A stretch of 64,000 bases of DNA from the NCBI GenBank assembly GCA_958510825.1, contig OY294047.1, positions 43,236,006-43,300,005 on the forward strand. The letters run 5' to 3'. The first letter of the stretch is position 1; the number at the start of each line of letters is the position of its first letter. Under the pieces are notes generated by a model, which ran no database searches, had not been told where the DNA came from, and worked only from the letters and a program-made list of their open reading frames with translations. Below, piece after piece: positions 1 through 10,993 of the stretch. Both the position numbers and the translations under genes were made by a program. Source of the stretch: Brachypterus glaber (lineage: Eukaryota; Arthropoda; Insecta; Coleoptera; Kateretidae).

Positions 1-1480
1 CGTGCATCACAAAACGATATTACCGTACTATTATCATTATTGCATTTTAAATGTGCGGGCTGCTTTAAAATTGAAAATTTCAAATTCAATTTTGTTATAA
101 TCAAAAATTGAATTATTTATTTTTAATAACGAATATAAAAATAATTATGATTGAAACTAAACATTTTTTAAATAAAAACAGGTTGCTAATAAACGATAAA
201 AAATACTTGGCGTTTTATTAGGCTTACTTAATTCGTAAAATATGACCTGGTATCAATATTTATTGATATATTTGACTAATTTTATCTAGTCAACTTTTTA
301 TCGAGACCATCGATTTGACGGCTAGGTTAGTTTTATTATTTTTTGTTTTTAATTTTTATTACTTTTTAGATAATAATTATCTAATCATACAGGTCTTTAA
401 AATAAAATGTCTAATGGAAGGATTATTTGCTATTTTTAATAAAAAAAAAACTATAGGGACATTTTTTTTTTTCTGGTCCTGTATAATTTGTTTTTGACAA
501 GTCCAGTTTATATTTTTGTGGTGCATAGATTATATTTTCAATTTACGAGTGTTAAAAAGCAATAAAATATTAAACTTTTTTAATATTTCATATATTTGTT
601 ATATATTATATGAGTTTTATAAAGTGTGCTCTAATATTAATATATATTAATATAAAATTGTAAACGAAATTATATATTTAATTAATAATTAGTAAATAAG
701 TTTGTACATATTAATATAAACATATTTTATTTAGATTTTAGAATAGCGCAGTTTATTGTATGTTAAATCCTTTTGAATTATCATTTTAGTTCTATTTTTG
801 CAAATGTACAGTATACTTTATATCAGATATCTTTTGTAACTTTAAAATTGAAGTTGACAGTCAATTTTACCCCGTTTCACGGTGTTCAGTGATCCAAAAA
901 ATGACACCCGATGACTTTTTCTCACTTAACCCGTTCAAAGTAGGGTTCCTGAACGTAGTGACATTGGACTGCACCCTTGGGTGAAGTTAGTCACTTAAAG
1001 GTTATGCCCTAAAACCTGTTATTTTATCTTTTTTCGATGTTTCCTTTTGTTTTTGAGAAGTGGGCATTGAGAGTCATTTTTGGAACATTTTACTTTTTAT
1101 ATATTGTCCTAACTAGAAATTGAACTAAAGCAACGATATTTTATTTTAATTTGCTTTTGTATTTATTTATTTTTTCTAAAATATTTTCGTCAAATTATTA
1201 TGCACGTTATAAAAAAACCATCAATAAATTGTTTTATTTTTTGCATTTTTGTTTTTTTTTATTCACAATTTTCAACATATCCTCTGTTTTTCTGCACCGG
1301 TAGTTTTATTTAATGTGATGTGATGAAAATGGTTTTCACATTTTTTTTGTGCTTTTAAGGTAAATATTTTTTTTGCATGTTTATATTTTTCCTGCTTTGG
1401 CTTTAACAAAGCCGCTTTTTAAATTTGTGCGCTGAGTTCTGAATGCTTTTATTGCAGATTAGGGCGGAGTAAAACTGGCC
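1..1480. other. AT-rich noncoding DNA
   Basis: I see no exon, RNA gene or clear transposon end here. Base composition is strongly A+T with many homopolymer runs. A less AT-rich patch at about 850-1010 has no long open frame and no convincing splice sites. If the MYND gene downstream has further 5' exons this may be its intron, but nothing in the sequence shows that. Confidence 0.5.
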
Positions 1481-1533
1481 AGTAAAAAAAAAGCATTACT
1501 AGTTATTTAAAAAAAAAAACAACTAGTATTACT

Positions 1534-1559
1534 TAGGGACACTAGATCTAGTGTCCCTA
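1534..1559. repeat. 26-bp perfect palindrome
   Basis: The half-site TAGGGACACTAGA is followed directly by its exact reverse complement. Short flanking repeats of ACTAGT and TATTACT continue the symmetry imperfectly. It may be the core of a small MITE; no function is visible. Confidence 0.8.
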
Positions 1560-1972
1560 GTATTACTGGCAGTAATTTACTGCAGAATAATTTTATTTTA
1601 AATCCCTTATGGACCTAAAACAGTCATACCTTTATTTTTGACATCAGAAGAAGCAAAATATAAAGCGTAAACGCAAGTGATACTGTTTTTTAATGTTTCA
1701 GAAAAACAAAATGACCGACACTAGTTACCATATTTATAGAAAATCTCAGAAAAAAAAATATTTCAAAATTATAATGTACGAAGTTTCTAAAGATAGTCAG
1801 TGTTTTATTTTTAACCCTCCGGTGCACCGGCTTTTACACCGCATCTGAAATTTGAAATTACTGTGAAAATACAAATGATTTAAAACAAAGTGCCTTCAAT
1901 TTTTTTGACACCAGTAAAATACACTGCCTTGTAAAAAAGCTTTGCCATGTTTCACCTCCGCGCGTGAAATGG

Positions 1973-2155
1973 ACTTTTTATTATCAGATTCACTTTCAGC
2001 AACCTCAAAAACCCCAATATACCAAACGAAAAGTACCCCCCGCCCCTCAGGAAATGGAGTTAGATTTTTTATTATCAGATTCACTTTCAGCAACCTCAAA
2101 AACCCCAATATACCAATTTTCACGAAAACTAACGCCCGCCCCTCAGGGGGTGGAA
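1973..2155 (+). repeat. Two-copy tandem repeat, 91-bp period
   Basis: A block starting TTATCAGATTCACTTTCAGC at 1981 recurs at 2072, followed both times by the same cytosine- and adenine-rich stretch and a GCCCCTCAG motif. The short open frames across it change with the repeat and look non-coding. Confidence 0.75.
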
Positions 2156-2194
2156 TTAGAAAAATGTTATTATTATTGTAACTTGATCACTAAT

Positions 2195-2400
2195 TCTGAT
2201 ACATGCAGGGCCGGACAGAAACAGCCCGGGCCCCGGGGAAACTTTATTTCTGGGCCCCTAATTTTTGCAAAAAAGTCTTCGCCTCCGGAAAAAAGCTTTA
2301 CCCATGGCAGAAAATTTTCGCGGGGCCCCTTCGGGCCCTGGGGAATGGGGAAAAAATGCTTTGGCTCCACCCTATTCCAGAGTCTGGGCTGTAAGGGATT
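2195..2400 (+). repeat. GC-rich interspersed repeat fragment
   Basis: This patch is unusually rich in GGGCCC-type runs for this AT-rich locus and has no sustained homologous frame. A similar GGGCCC-rich patch lies at about 21531-21905, so I read both as degraded copies of a dispersed repeat, possibly retroelement-derived. The family is not identified. Confidence 0.4.
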
Positions 2401-2587
2401 TTAATTTTAAAAAACAATACTATTTTGTACAACTAAAACAGAAATAGTGCCTTTACAAAGCGAGAGTAAATATTAGATATACTTTTGTGTAAAGCATAGT
2501 AAAGAAACATAAAATATGAATTTGAATTTCTGTGTTTTTTTAGTAATTTGTTTGCAACCCTCGCTTAAGAATAGCCCATTTACAACA

Positions 2588-3213
2588 TTAAACTCGGCGC
2601 AGAATCTGACTAAAACACTGGATCAAGGCAGCTATGATTGGTGGTTTAAAAATGACAGTGATATTTTTTTTTCATTGTGCTTTTAACTCCGCTTTTAATA
2701 ATTCTTGACATTTAGTTTAAATTTACTGTCATTGGCCGTGTTACAAATAATTATAAGAACATTTTAAAAGTTTGTTCAAAGTTATGATAAAAGTAAGTAG
2801 GGGTTTTTATTCATAATGTGCTATTAAAATAAAATTTTATAACCTGACCTAGTGATATCTAAAATTATATTTTTTAAATAAAATTATGGACTGTTATTCC
2901 TTTAACTTGCCGGAATATATTCTGCCACAACATGTCCTATATAACTTTTATTGAGCATTACGTTATATTGTTTAATTTTAACACAACAAATGTAGATTCA
3001 TTCTTTAGTTTTCTTTTTTAGGACCTCTTCTGTTCTTTATATCATTTTTAAAAAATTATTTGGATCTTATTTAAAGTTCAAAATATTGATTTGATTGACA
3101 AAAAACTTAAAACAGAAGATAATCACCCTTCATAGAAAAATAAATTTATTCCGCAAACCATAAAACAAGAAACAAACGAGCAACAAGTCAGATAGATTCT
3201 GCGCGGAGTTTAG
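2588..3213. mobile_element. TIR element, about 626 bp
   Basis: The left end AAACTCGGCGCAGAATCTG at about 2590 is matched by its inverted counterpart near 3189-3213 (AAACTCCGCGCAGAATCT on the opposite strand). The interior is AT-rich without an open frame, as in a non-autonomous DNA transposon. Confidence 0.45.
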
Positions 3214-3528
3214 ATTGTCGTTTCTCGAGGTGAAAACTATAAAAAACTACAGGGTCCTACAATACAATTGTGCAAATAAGGTCAGTTAGATGCTTGCTAA
3301 ATTTGCTTAAATTGTGCTTAAAAAATACTCCAATATCATATATCATATAAGTATTCTATTCTGCTTAACAGAAACGCAGTAAATCAATATAGGTGTACCG
3401 CTAAGCGATAACAGATATTGACTGAACTGTATCTCAATTTAATACGTTTTTGCTGAGGTATATTATTCTATAATAGTACTCTTGAGGAACACAACTCTGC
3501 TATATGGTTTTTACCTCACAACTAATCT

Positions 3529-3964
3529 ACTACTAAAGTTTATTTTTTTAAGGTATAGTTATTTTAAATTTGTCGCTAAATACTCCACAAAGTCCGATTT
3601 ACACTGAAGCATGTGGCTTGTTTTGAATGTCAACATAACCAAAATTTATAATTTTTGTTTACTTTGTTTTTATGATGTTTTGATGTAAAAAAAGAGAATT
3701 GATAAAGCTGTTGCCAAAAACACTTTTGTATTCCTGTAGAAACAATATTTCCTTATAAAATCGCTTTTATTCCAATAATATATATAAACCATTGTTTTGT
3801 TCTCGTTAATGGCACGTCAACGTTTTACGGTTGTGTAAATTGGGCCTAGTCACTTCGCTAAGACACATGCGTATCTTACGTTGCTATGGTAATTTCGAGA
3901 TTGTTTACAAGCGGGAAAGTTTAAAATAACTATACCTTAAAAAAATGAACTTTAACAAATCTAC
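3529..3964. mobile_element. TIR element, about 435 bp
   Basis: Inverted ends of about 40 bp share AAGGTATAGTTATTTTAAA (left at about 3552, reverse complement at about 3920). There is no coding capacity, which fits a MITE. Confidence 0.55.
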
Positions 3965-4386
3965 ACATAAAATTTATGTAACTTTTCTATCCTAACAAAG
4001 TTATATTCTATCAAAGTTATATTCTAGTTCCCTTAACGTTTAACATTTTTACACTAATCATTGATCAGTGCACTTAAACTAACGTTGGTGTTATAAAACT
4101 CTTTCACACACACCTATAACACTATGTGGGTTCTTGTAAAAACCGTAGCGGACTGACATCGATGATGATATAGCCTTTCTCGTAAATGAGCTGGGTTTAA
4201 AAACCCAAAACAAAAAAAAAATAAATACTCGTATAAAAGTAAATCAAGCTATAGCTATTTAACTATAGCTATTAAATGTAGTAATATGTACAATATTAAT
4301 TGTGATAATGTGTAATAATGGCTAAAAAATGTCATATATTTGGTACTAAAAAAGATGCTAGGGGTTCTTAAAACCAGGGAACTGGC

Positions 4387-5187
4387 AAAATCAGGCAAAA
4401 GTTTCGTTAGTCCGACACTGGTAAATAGTTCAGGCAAATTAGACAAAAAAACGATGAATAGAAGATATAATTTATAAAGTTTTGAAGTTTTGGTTGTGAA
4501 CTCCCAGTAGGAACCCAAATACAAATCCGAAGAGTTCTCGTCTTAAAAGCACATCCTTTTTTTATGACCCGAATTTGATTAAAAAATATTCATAAAAGCA
4601 AATTCTACAGTCGTTTAAAAAAAGGTTTTTTTTTTCTAAAACACCCTCTTTATAAAAACTGTGGGGTCATAGACCAAATCTGAAAACAGATTCAGAATCA
4701 GGAGAAAAAATGCTTTAACATAGGTTATGTCAGAAAAAAGTATGCTTCTTAGTATGCTTCAAAATTTTCATTTTGTGGGATAGTGTTTTTGTCTTCGCGC
4801 TGAGAAATATGCTTATTTTCCAACGTCATTTATGAGCGTTAGGTGGGAGATACACAAAAACTTTATAGGACAAATTTTATGCAGAATTTAATGGAGAATA
4901 TAATAAGTCCTTTAACATTTTCTCGTCGGAGTAACGGTTTACGAGAAAAATGCACAAAAGCGTCATGAGGTCACGTTTGGGGGTGGTTTTTTCAGCAAAA
5001 GGGGACGAAGATCCCGCCGGAGGGGGGAGGGGGTGAGAATTCTTCGGATCTGTAATTGCGTTCCTACTGGGAGTTCAAAAGCAAAACTTCAAAACTTTAT
5101 AAATTATATCTTCTATTCATCGTTTTTTTGTCTAATTTGCCTGAACTATTTACCAGTGTCGGACTAACGAAACTTTTGCATGATTTT
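4387..5187. mobile_element. Foldback element with about 150-bp arms
   Basis: The left arm, about 4387-4541, reappears inverted at about 5036-5187. Shared landmarks are AGTTTCGTTAGTCCGACACT, the block GATGAATAGAAGATATAATT and TCCGAAGA near the inner ends. The interior of about 500 bp is unrelated and non-coding. The right end lies about 100 bp upstream of the exon at 5291, so the element sits in the preceding intron. Confidence 0.75.
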
Positions 5188-5290
5188 ATAAATTATTTAT
5201 TCTAAAAAGTCTAATTTGCTTTAACTAAAAAACATCTCTAACAACACAAAAATACACAAAAATCTTACCTTATCCTTTGTTTCCCACCAG

Positions 5291-5428
5291 ACCTAAGCCT
5301 GCTGACGGCCGGCGACAGCAGTGCAAGACCATCACCAGGTTCGACCACTCTCGAAGACGTCCTGGATTCTCTTCTGGGACTCCCATCAACTGGCAGCGGC
5401 GGGAGGGCGCCCAGTCCCAGTCTCCAAG
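5291..5428 (+). CDS. MYND gene, internal exon
   Basis: The exon is framed by an acceptor with a pyrimidine tract (TTTGTTTCCCACCAG) and a donor (CAAG/GTAGGA). It is much more GC-rich than its surroundings. Only one frame is open throughout: after two bases that complete an upstream codon it reads about 45 residues rich in Ser, Pro and Gly, including TTLEDVLDSLLGLPS, a probable amphipathic helix. It ends with one base of a codon, which fits the next exon (G + AG = Glu). The opposite-strand frame here is a shadow. Confidence 0.82.
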
Positions 5429-8400
5429 GTAGGAGACCTGTGTAAGTTTCATTCCAGGTTACAATCTACGACAACAGCACGAACTTAATCACAGGTTTAT
5501 TTTTATTACAAATTTTTCTATTTTTATCCCTAAAAAATGTGCCAAAGAAATTGATAGATTCCAGAGTTTTCACAATCTTTAGTTAAAATATTCACTTAAA
5601 ATTCACTTAAAACTAATTACACAGTGTTTTTTGCCTTTAAATGTAGTAAAGAAAAAAAAATTAGGTCTAATTATAATTTTTTTTTTGCCGTAGATTCTCT
5701 ATTAGGGGGGTCTAAGCCAAAAAAATCGGATTTAAAATATCTTTATTCGTTTGTTTTTAAGAGGCTTCTAAATTCAAAAAATTATTTTTTTTTTGTATTT
5801 TTTCGATATATTTTGATCAAAATTTTATATAAATACTAAAGATACGACTCTAATTTGTACACGCAATACTAACACAAATGTGCGGTTTATAAAAATAAAA
5901 AGGGATTAGATTTAATCCAGTGGAGGAGATTTTACCGGGGGTTATCGAAAAAAAAAAAGAAAAATTGTGAAATATTTTAGTTATTTATACAATAAATTAA
6001 CTTTGTTATTAAAAAAGCGAAACGGAAAATTAAATAAAACTTTTTTCTCCTTGCTTTAAAACATTAAAATAACATTAAATAAACATTAAATAATTCAAAA
6101 TATTGTTGTACTGCTTTCAATAACTCACCGTAAAATCTCGGTTACTGGATTCAATCTAAAACTTTTTTTATTTTTACAAATCTCACGTGTGTTAGTGTTG
6201 CGAATAAAAATCAGAGCCATATCTTTCGTATTTATATCAAATTTTCATGAAAATATAGCGAAAAAGTACGAAAAATTTTCATTTTTTAAATTTAAAAGCC
6301 TATAAAAAACAAACGAATAAGATATTTGAAATCCGCTTTTTTCTCTTAGAGCCCTATTAATAGAGAACCAATCCACTGCAAAAAAATTGAACCTTAATTA
6401 TTTTTTTTACTACAACTACAAGCAAAAAACCACAAGCGTTACATCTCAAAAAAAAACGAGCTGATAGAGAAAAACGAAAAAAAGTTCCGAAATCATCGAA
6501 TCAAAAAATTTTATCCAGGTTACTTCATCTGGACACTCTAATCTTTGGTTCTTGGCCATCAGTTTTTGTTTTTTTTTTTTAATTTTGAAAACACGAAACA
6601 TACCAAACCAGAAAAAGAACATAAAAATAGCCAAAGAACAAAGAAAACCCAGATGGAGTGATTCTAATTGTACCATTTTTCACTCCGATCGGTGTAAAAA
6701 AGGTCAAAACAGACCCTCTGCTTCTATATTATCCGCAATTTAATTGAGTTAAAATGTCACGACATTGATTTTACTCTATATTTTTATGATGTAAATTCAT
6801 TAATTAGATATTTTTTTAAGTCCAATCTGCTGAGTCTATCCTCTTTCTTTTTAACATTTTTTCCAGGCTACAAACTGACAGTTTAAAACTGTCTACCCAG
6901 ATTTAAAAAAATAGGCATTGTATTTATAGTTTTGCATTTTTAGTAGTTGCATGTAGGTTTGTAGTAAAGCTTCAAAAATATGTTTATATTACACATTATG
7001 AAGACTTTGTTCGCCAAAATTTTTTTTCAGGAAATCATTTTAAAACCTTTTAATGTCAAAACGTTTGTATGCCCTCGTCGATATTTTGCTGGTTATTAAA
7101 TAAGCTAAATATCGGGCAAACATCGGCATTGTATTGATTTTTCTCATACAATTGAATAACGCATCATGATGGCCAAAGAAAATTTCGGCAGCACAAATAA
7201 CCAGAAGGCAAGCAGAGCTATGCTTGTTGGGCCTAAGGGGCTGTCCATAAAGTATGTCACGCAAATTGACCAAAATTCATAGAATTCATACCCCGTTTCT
7301 CGCGTTATGAAATCTCTACAGCCTTTAATAACGCGAGAAACGAGGAGCGCTTATGCCGCGTTTTGATAAACTGCGGATGCGCATGCGCTGACCGTTTTTC
7401 AAAATGTTATTTTAAATAAAAAACATTTTTTTACAAAAAAAAAAAAAAAACAACAGACGCCAAACCAACGTTAACGTAAACCAAGGCGCCCTCAACAAAC
7501 TCCTACTCTGTGCAGCTGCAATTAGGCGCTTGTGAGAAACGGGGTATGAATTTTGGTCAAAATGCGTGACATACTTTATGGACAGCCCCTCAGTAGTATT
7601 ATTACGCAGAGAAAAATATAAAAATACAAACTAACCCTTTATTATGTTGTATTAAAAGAAAAACCTTGAATAATAAATACAATGCCATATTTATTAGTAT
7701 ACTGTAGACATTTTTAGGAAAATCCAATTATACCTCTCAATACAGAAACATATGACTTCTGTTGGATATAAAGTTTCAAATGCACGTACAGCACTATAAT
7801 TAAAATAAACTTACAGGAATACAATGCATGTATACGTATACATGTATATCGAGCTGTCAGTTATTATTCTAAAACTGTAAAATCTAAATTTGTTTTTCGA
7901 ACATTATCATTTTTTATATCAGCTGCTGCACCTCACACTTAATTGAGGGTTAACAATTGTTAATAATTAATTATACTAAGACTAATACGTAGTATCCCAT
8001 TAATTATCATTTTCTTTACTTGCAAATTTTCTTTAGATATTTTATTTTTAAATAACTTTCTTATAATTTTACTTTAGATTTTTTTGTTTATAAATAACTA
8101 TCTCAGTCAATCTAGTTACGTCCCTCGTTGGAGATGATCAAAAGTTCTAAACAACTTTTACAAATTTTAAACGCCTTCAGGAATATGATATAAATTTAAA
8201 TATATATAGTGAACTTTCAACTTTTATCATTTAAGTATTAAATAGATATTTTTGTATCTACTTACTTATTCTTATATACTAGTAGTTTTATATTCTTTCA
8301 AAAACAAACTATATAGTTTATGTAGACAAACCTAATATTAAAATATAAATGGAAGATTTACTTTTTCTCATTCAATTCCATATTATTTTTACATTCTCTA

Positions 8401-9531
8401 GCATGAACATCTTTTTTAAAAGCCATTACAAATTAAGTACATGCCATTTGTACCATTTCAGAGACGGTGTCAGCTAATGCTAGTCCATGTCACCTAGGAA
8501 GCTTCAAAAGTCCAGACGACCAATTCCGGCGTCGGTCAGAGGGCAGTGAACCAACCTCGATCATATCGTACTCCAGAAGAGTATCCCTGAATTCCTCTCC
8601 GGTCCTTCGGTGCAGATATGCCCGATGCGGTAAAACCGCTTTAGCGACGAGTACGGAGGCAGAAAACTACAAAAATTGCCACAACTGTTCCTACATTTAC
8701 TGTTCAAGAACTTGCCGAAGAGCTCACTGGGAAAAACATCGAAAAACCTGCCTGTTCTCTAGGATAGGATCACTATGCAGACAGGTTATTGCTGCTAGCA
8801 AAGAACAAAAAGACTCTCTGTTATATTTATCAACTATGGCCAGAAGAGGGTTCTTATCACATGGACCTGGGGCTGTAAAATGCTTTTTCTCTTGCCCAGA
8901 AGTGGCAGAGAAGTTTCTATCGAACGGTTTGCAAGCACTAGGTGAACTAACTTACGTTCGGTGGCAGGACTTGTTACCTTCGGAGATGGGCCCTCAACTT
9001 TACGCCGAATTAGTAAAAATGTGTAAAAATTATAACCCAGACTCTAAACTCGTGCTGTACGTATCCATATGTGTGGTTTCGGAAACGCCAGCTTCGGGGG
9101 CGGTCAAATGGGAGAGACAATTAGTGTCGCGTTGTGCCAAGTTAAGGCTTAGTAAAGACATTCCCATACCTGAAAAAGAACAGGAAAATCCCGAAACCCT
9201 TATCCTAACCTGTCCCCCAATAAATGGAAGTGAGGAGAAGATCAAACATCTCAGGGAGATGAGCGTGAACAATCTACAAATACATCTAAGGCAGCGAGGT
9301 GTATCACTTCGTAGACAGCATCCCGAAATTTATAAACAAATGACTGCATATTGTGATAGTTTAGTCAAATTTACGCCCGTTACGGTTTATCCGAAGGATA
9401 GCGCGACCGGTAAGAGTTTTATGTGCATTATCATGCTGGAAGCTGATCATGACAGTCTAAAAAAAATTGAAACTGCTGGGGTCAAGGTAAAAACTATTGA
9501 TGTTTTAAGCAATCCACTCCCTGATTGGTAA
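5291..9531 (+). CDS. MYND zinc-finger, apical-junction-molecule-like protein, 3' part of gene (introns included)
   Basis: Two exons, 5291-5428 and 8462-9531, join in a compatible phase across a 3.0-kb intron. They give a continuous C-terminal fragment of 401 residues ending at TAA. The fragment starts with a Ser/Pro/Gly-rich segment containing LEDVLDSLLGLP. It continues with an Arg/Ser-rich linker, a MYND-type zinc finger (about residues 96-142) and a domain of about 250 residues with no obvious repeats or membrane segments. MYND fingers usually bind proline-rich partners. The finger plus the long C-terminal domain resembles AJM1-like junction proteins; that match is from memory, and an uncharacterised MYND protein is the alternative. 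The first visible exon begins in mid-codon, so upstream exons must exist; I found none in 1-5290. Confidence 0.85.
5642..6416. mobile_element. Foldback element in the MYND-gene intron
   Basis: Arms of roughly 300 bp (about 5642-5940 and 6110-6416) are inverted copies with scattered mismatches. Shared landmarks include CGGATTT, ATCTTATTCGTTTG-like blocks, TCTCTATTA and a GATTTAATCCAGT/ACTGGATTCAATC pair near the centre. The interior is AT-rich and non-coding. It lies wholly within the intron. Confidence 0.65.
6417..7235. other. Intron sequence, no feature seen
   Basis: AT-rich intron DNA. A reverse-strand open frame runs from about 7230 down to 7040, but it shows no recognisable domain and extends into the adjacent MITE, so I do not call a gene. 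Confidence 0.5.
7236..7590. mobile_element. MITE with GGGGCTGTCCATAAAGTATG ends
   Basis: Long inverted ends start AGGGGCTGTCCATAAAGTAT and continue through GACCAAAATTCAT and CCCCGTTTCTCGCG, all mirrored at 7530-7590. The centre carries GCGCATGCGCTGACCG and an A-rich run. A fragment of the same family ends the composite insertion at 36393-36485. Another inverted fragment lies at about 18735-18892 inside a different element. No transposase is encoded and the superfamily is not determined. Confidence 0.8.
7591..8461 (+). other. Intron 3' part with splice acceptor
   Basis: AT-rich intron DNA with no element recognised. It ends in a weak pyrimidine tract and the acceptor CATTTCAG at 8454-8461, which opens the terminal MYND-gene exon. 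Confidence 0.6.
8462..9531 (+). CDS. MYND gene, terminal exon with zinc finger
   Basis: A single open frame of 355 residues follows the acceptor; its frame continues from the exon at 5291. There is no ATG at its start, so it is not an independent gene. Potential zinc ligands, numbered along the 401-residue fragment, are C96, C101, C118, C121, C126, C130, H138 and C142 (H134 is also near). Their spacing includes C-x2-C, C-x3-C and H-x3-C, and W135 (in AHWEKH) is the tryptophan typical of MYND fingers. An Arg/Ser-rich stretch (QFRRRSEG, SRRVSLNSS) precedes the finger and could be phosphorylated. The rest is a mixed alpha/beta-looking domain ending in NPLPDW. Codon use is ordinary and no frame breaks are seen. 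Confidence 0.9.
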
Positions 9532-10215
9532 TCAGTAAAAAATCTTTTAACGCGATATTATCTTTTGATTTGCTGTAGCTTTAACCTGCATAGTACAAAA
9601 AACATTCCTGAAATCAGCCAAAACAAAACCATTTAAGTCTATCCGTAAATAAATAGACTTGAAGATAGTGCTATTTTCACTAGCATGGCAGTATTAACGA
9701 CGAGATGTGCCAAGATAACTAATAGCGTATTTTTATTTCTTGCGAAAAACGATTATAAAAACTTGACACCCTTTTATCATTACGCCTATCATCTTAAGAT
9801 CTTGATAATATCAAGAATATGAGAAAAGATTAAGTATTTACCGGTAATGCATTATCATCATCTGGTTTGAATCTTGAAAAAGGTTTTGATTTTATACACA
9901 AAATTTTATCAGAACTTAAATGAATAGCAACTATTATCCTTCCAAGACTTTAAAGCCGACTTTTTAGATGCTAATTTTCAAATATCATGATGAGAAGGCT
10001 CAAAAGAAATCATTACAGAAGTGGCGGTAAGGTTTCTCGTAAGGCTTTATACCATAGACTTTTAGATTGAAATTTAAAAACTTTTCTTATACCTACATAA
10101 TGTATATAAAAATATATTATTCAGTATTGGATTATGTTGTTATGTCCACTACATAATTTAATAAGCATTGTTCTTTTTATTGGACTTGAAATAAATAAAA
10201 TGTGTCTTCTACATT
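9532..10215 (+). other. Probable 3' UTR of the MYND gene
   Basis: Sequence after the TAA codon has no repeat signature. Two AATAAA signals, at 9648-9653 and 10194-10199, could end the transcript. The second is followed within about 25 bases by a GT-rich tract (TGTGTCTTC then AAGTGTTTCC), so it is the better candidate. Confidence 0.5.
10194..10199 (+). terminator. Candidate poly(A) signal, MYND gene
   Basis: AATAAA with a downstream GT/T-rich element. An earlier AATAAA at 9648 is an alternative. Confidence 0.45.
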
Positions 10216-10450
10216 AACAAGTGTTTCCATTTATTTGGAGTAAATAAAAATCGATTTAATTCAAGGCGAATTCATTAATTTAATTAAATAGGTTTGTTGA
10301 ATTTAAAATTACGAATCATTAGTAATTCAGAATTACAAAGATTTATATAATTTAGAGAGAAAGAGTAGAGTGAACTAAGTCAAATAGAAATTGTAAAGAC
10401 CCTCGAATTTCGCAAATATTTGAATTGGAATATTAGGAAATAATAACCAG

Positions 10451-10513
10451 TGACGTCAGAAGTAAGCTCTCGACAACGTAAGTACGTGTGGTTAAATTGA
10501 TCCTGTGACGTCA
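10451..10513. promoter_or_regulatory. Two CRE-type TGACGTCA palindromes
   Basis: Perfect TGACGTCA octamers occur at 10451-10458 and 10506-10513, 55 bp apart, in DNA outside any element I could delimit. The octamer is the consensus for CREB/ATF factors. No transcript start is evident nearby, so they may instead be subterminal motifs of an unrecognised MITE, as at other sites in this window. Confidence 0.3.
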
Positions 10514-10646
10514 AAGATAGAGCTGCATTGTTAATACTCATTATCTTCAGAACTAGGAAACAGAATCAGGCAGTGCCTTTCACTCAGGCGATTTATCCTT
10601 TCGTGTGGAATATGTCATATTTCAAACTTGTTACAGAATATATTGT

Positions 10647-10993
10647 TATAGTCCCGCCACATTTATAGTAAAATGTTTTTTACATTTGAAACAGATTAAT
10701 GTGAGACAGGGACGTAATTAAATTTTATTATATTAAATACGTATTTATCTTATATAGCTCGATGCACAGAGCACAAATAAAACAAATAAAGCCGGTCCAG
10801 TAAATATTTATTGCTACAAATGCCTTGTATGGATAGGGTGGCTGAAATCACTCAATGTGGACTTGATAAAAATCCATTAGTTTAAATGAGTCTAAAATTA
10901 TGCAACGTCCAGATTGGACGAACAGATTGACACGCACCAGAAAAAAATAATCGCTGCTAAAAAAATTCTCTTATATCTCTGGCAGCGACTATA
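10647..10993. mobile_element. MITE family with TAGTCSCKGCCA-like ends, copy 1
   Basis: The ends are TATAGTCCCGCCAC on the left and GGCAGCGACTATA on the right, imperfect inverted repeats flanked by TA. The interior matches 46532-46919 over nearly its whole length (for example GTGAGACAGGGACGTAATTA and CCGGTCCAGTAAATATTTAT), in the same orientation. There is no coding capacity. Confidence 0.75.

Noticed and set aside
1964..2404. 146-residue forward frame
   Set aside because: It runs through a two-copy tandem repeat and a GGGCCC-rich repeat; the parallel frames in the same region show it is composition-driven.
7040..7273. 77-residue reverse frame
   Set aside because: No domain, and it extends into the end of the 7236 MITE.
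8467..8469. GTG as a start codon for the MYND exon
   Set aside because: The exon begins at an acceptor five bases upstream and continues the frame of the exon at 5291; GTG is not a plausible eukaryotic start here.
10647..10993. Solo LTR interpretation (TG...CA within the repeat)
   Set aside because: Homology between the two copies extends beyond the TG/CA points on both sides to TA-bordered inverted ends, which fits a DNA element better.
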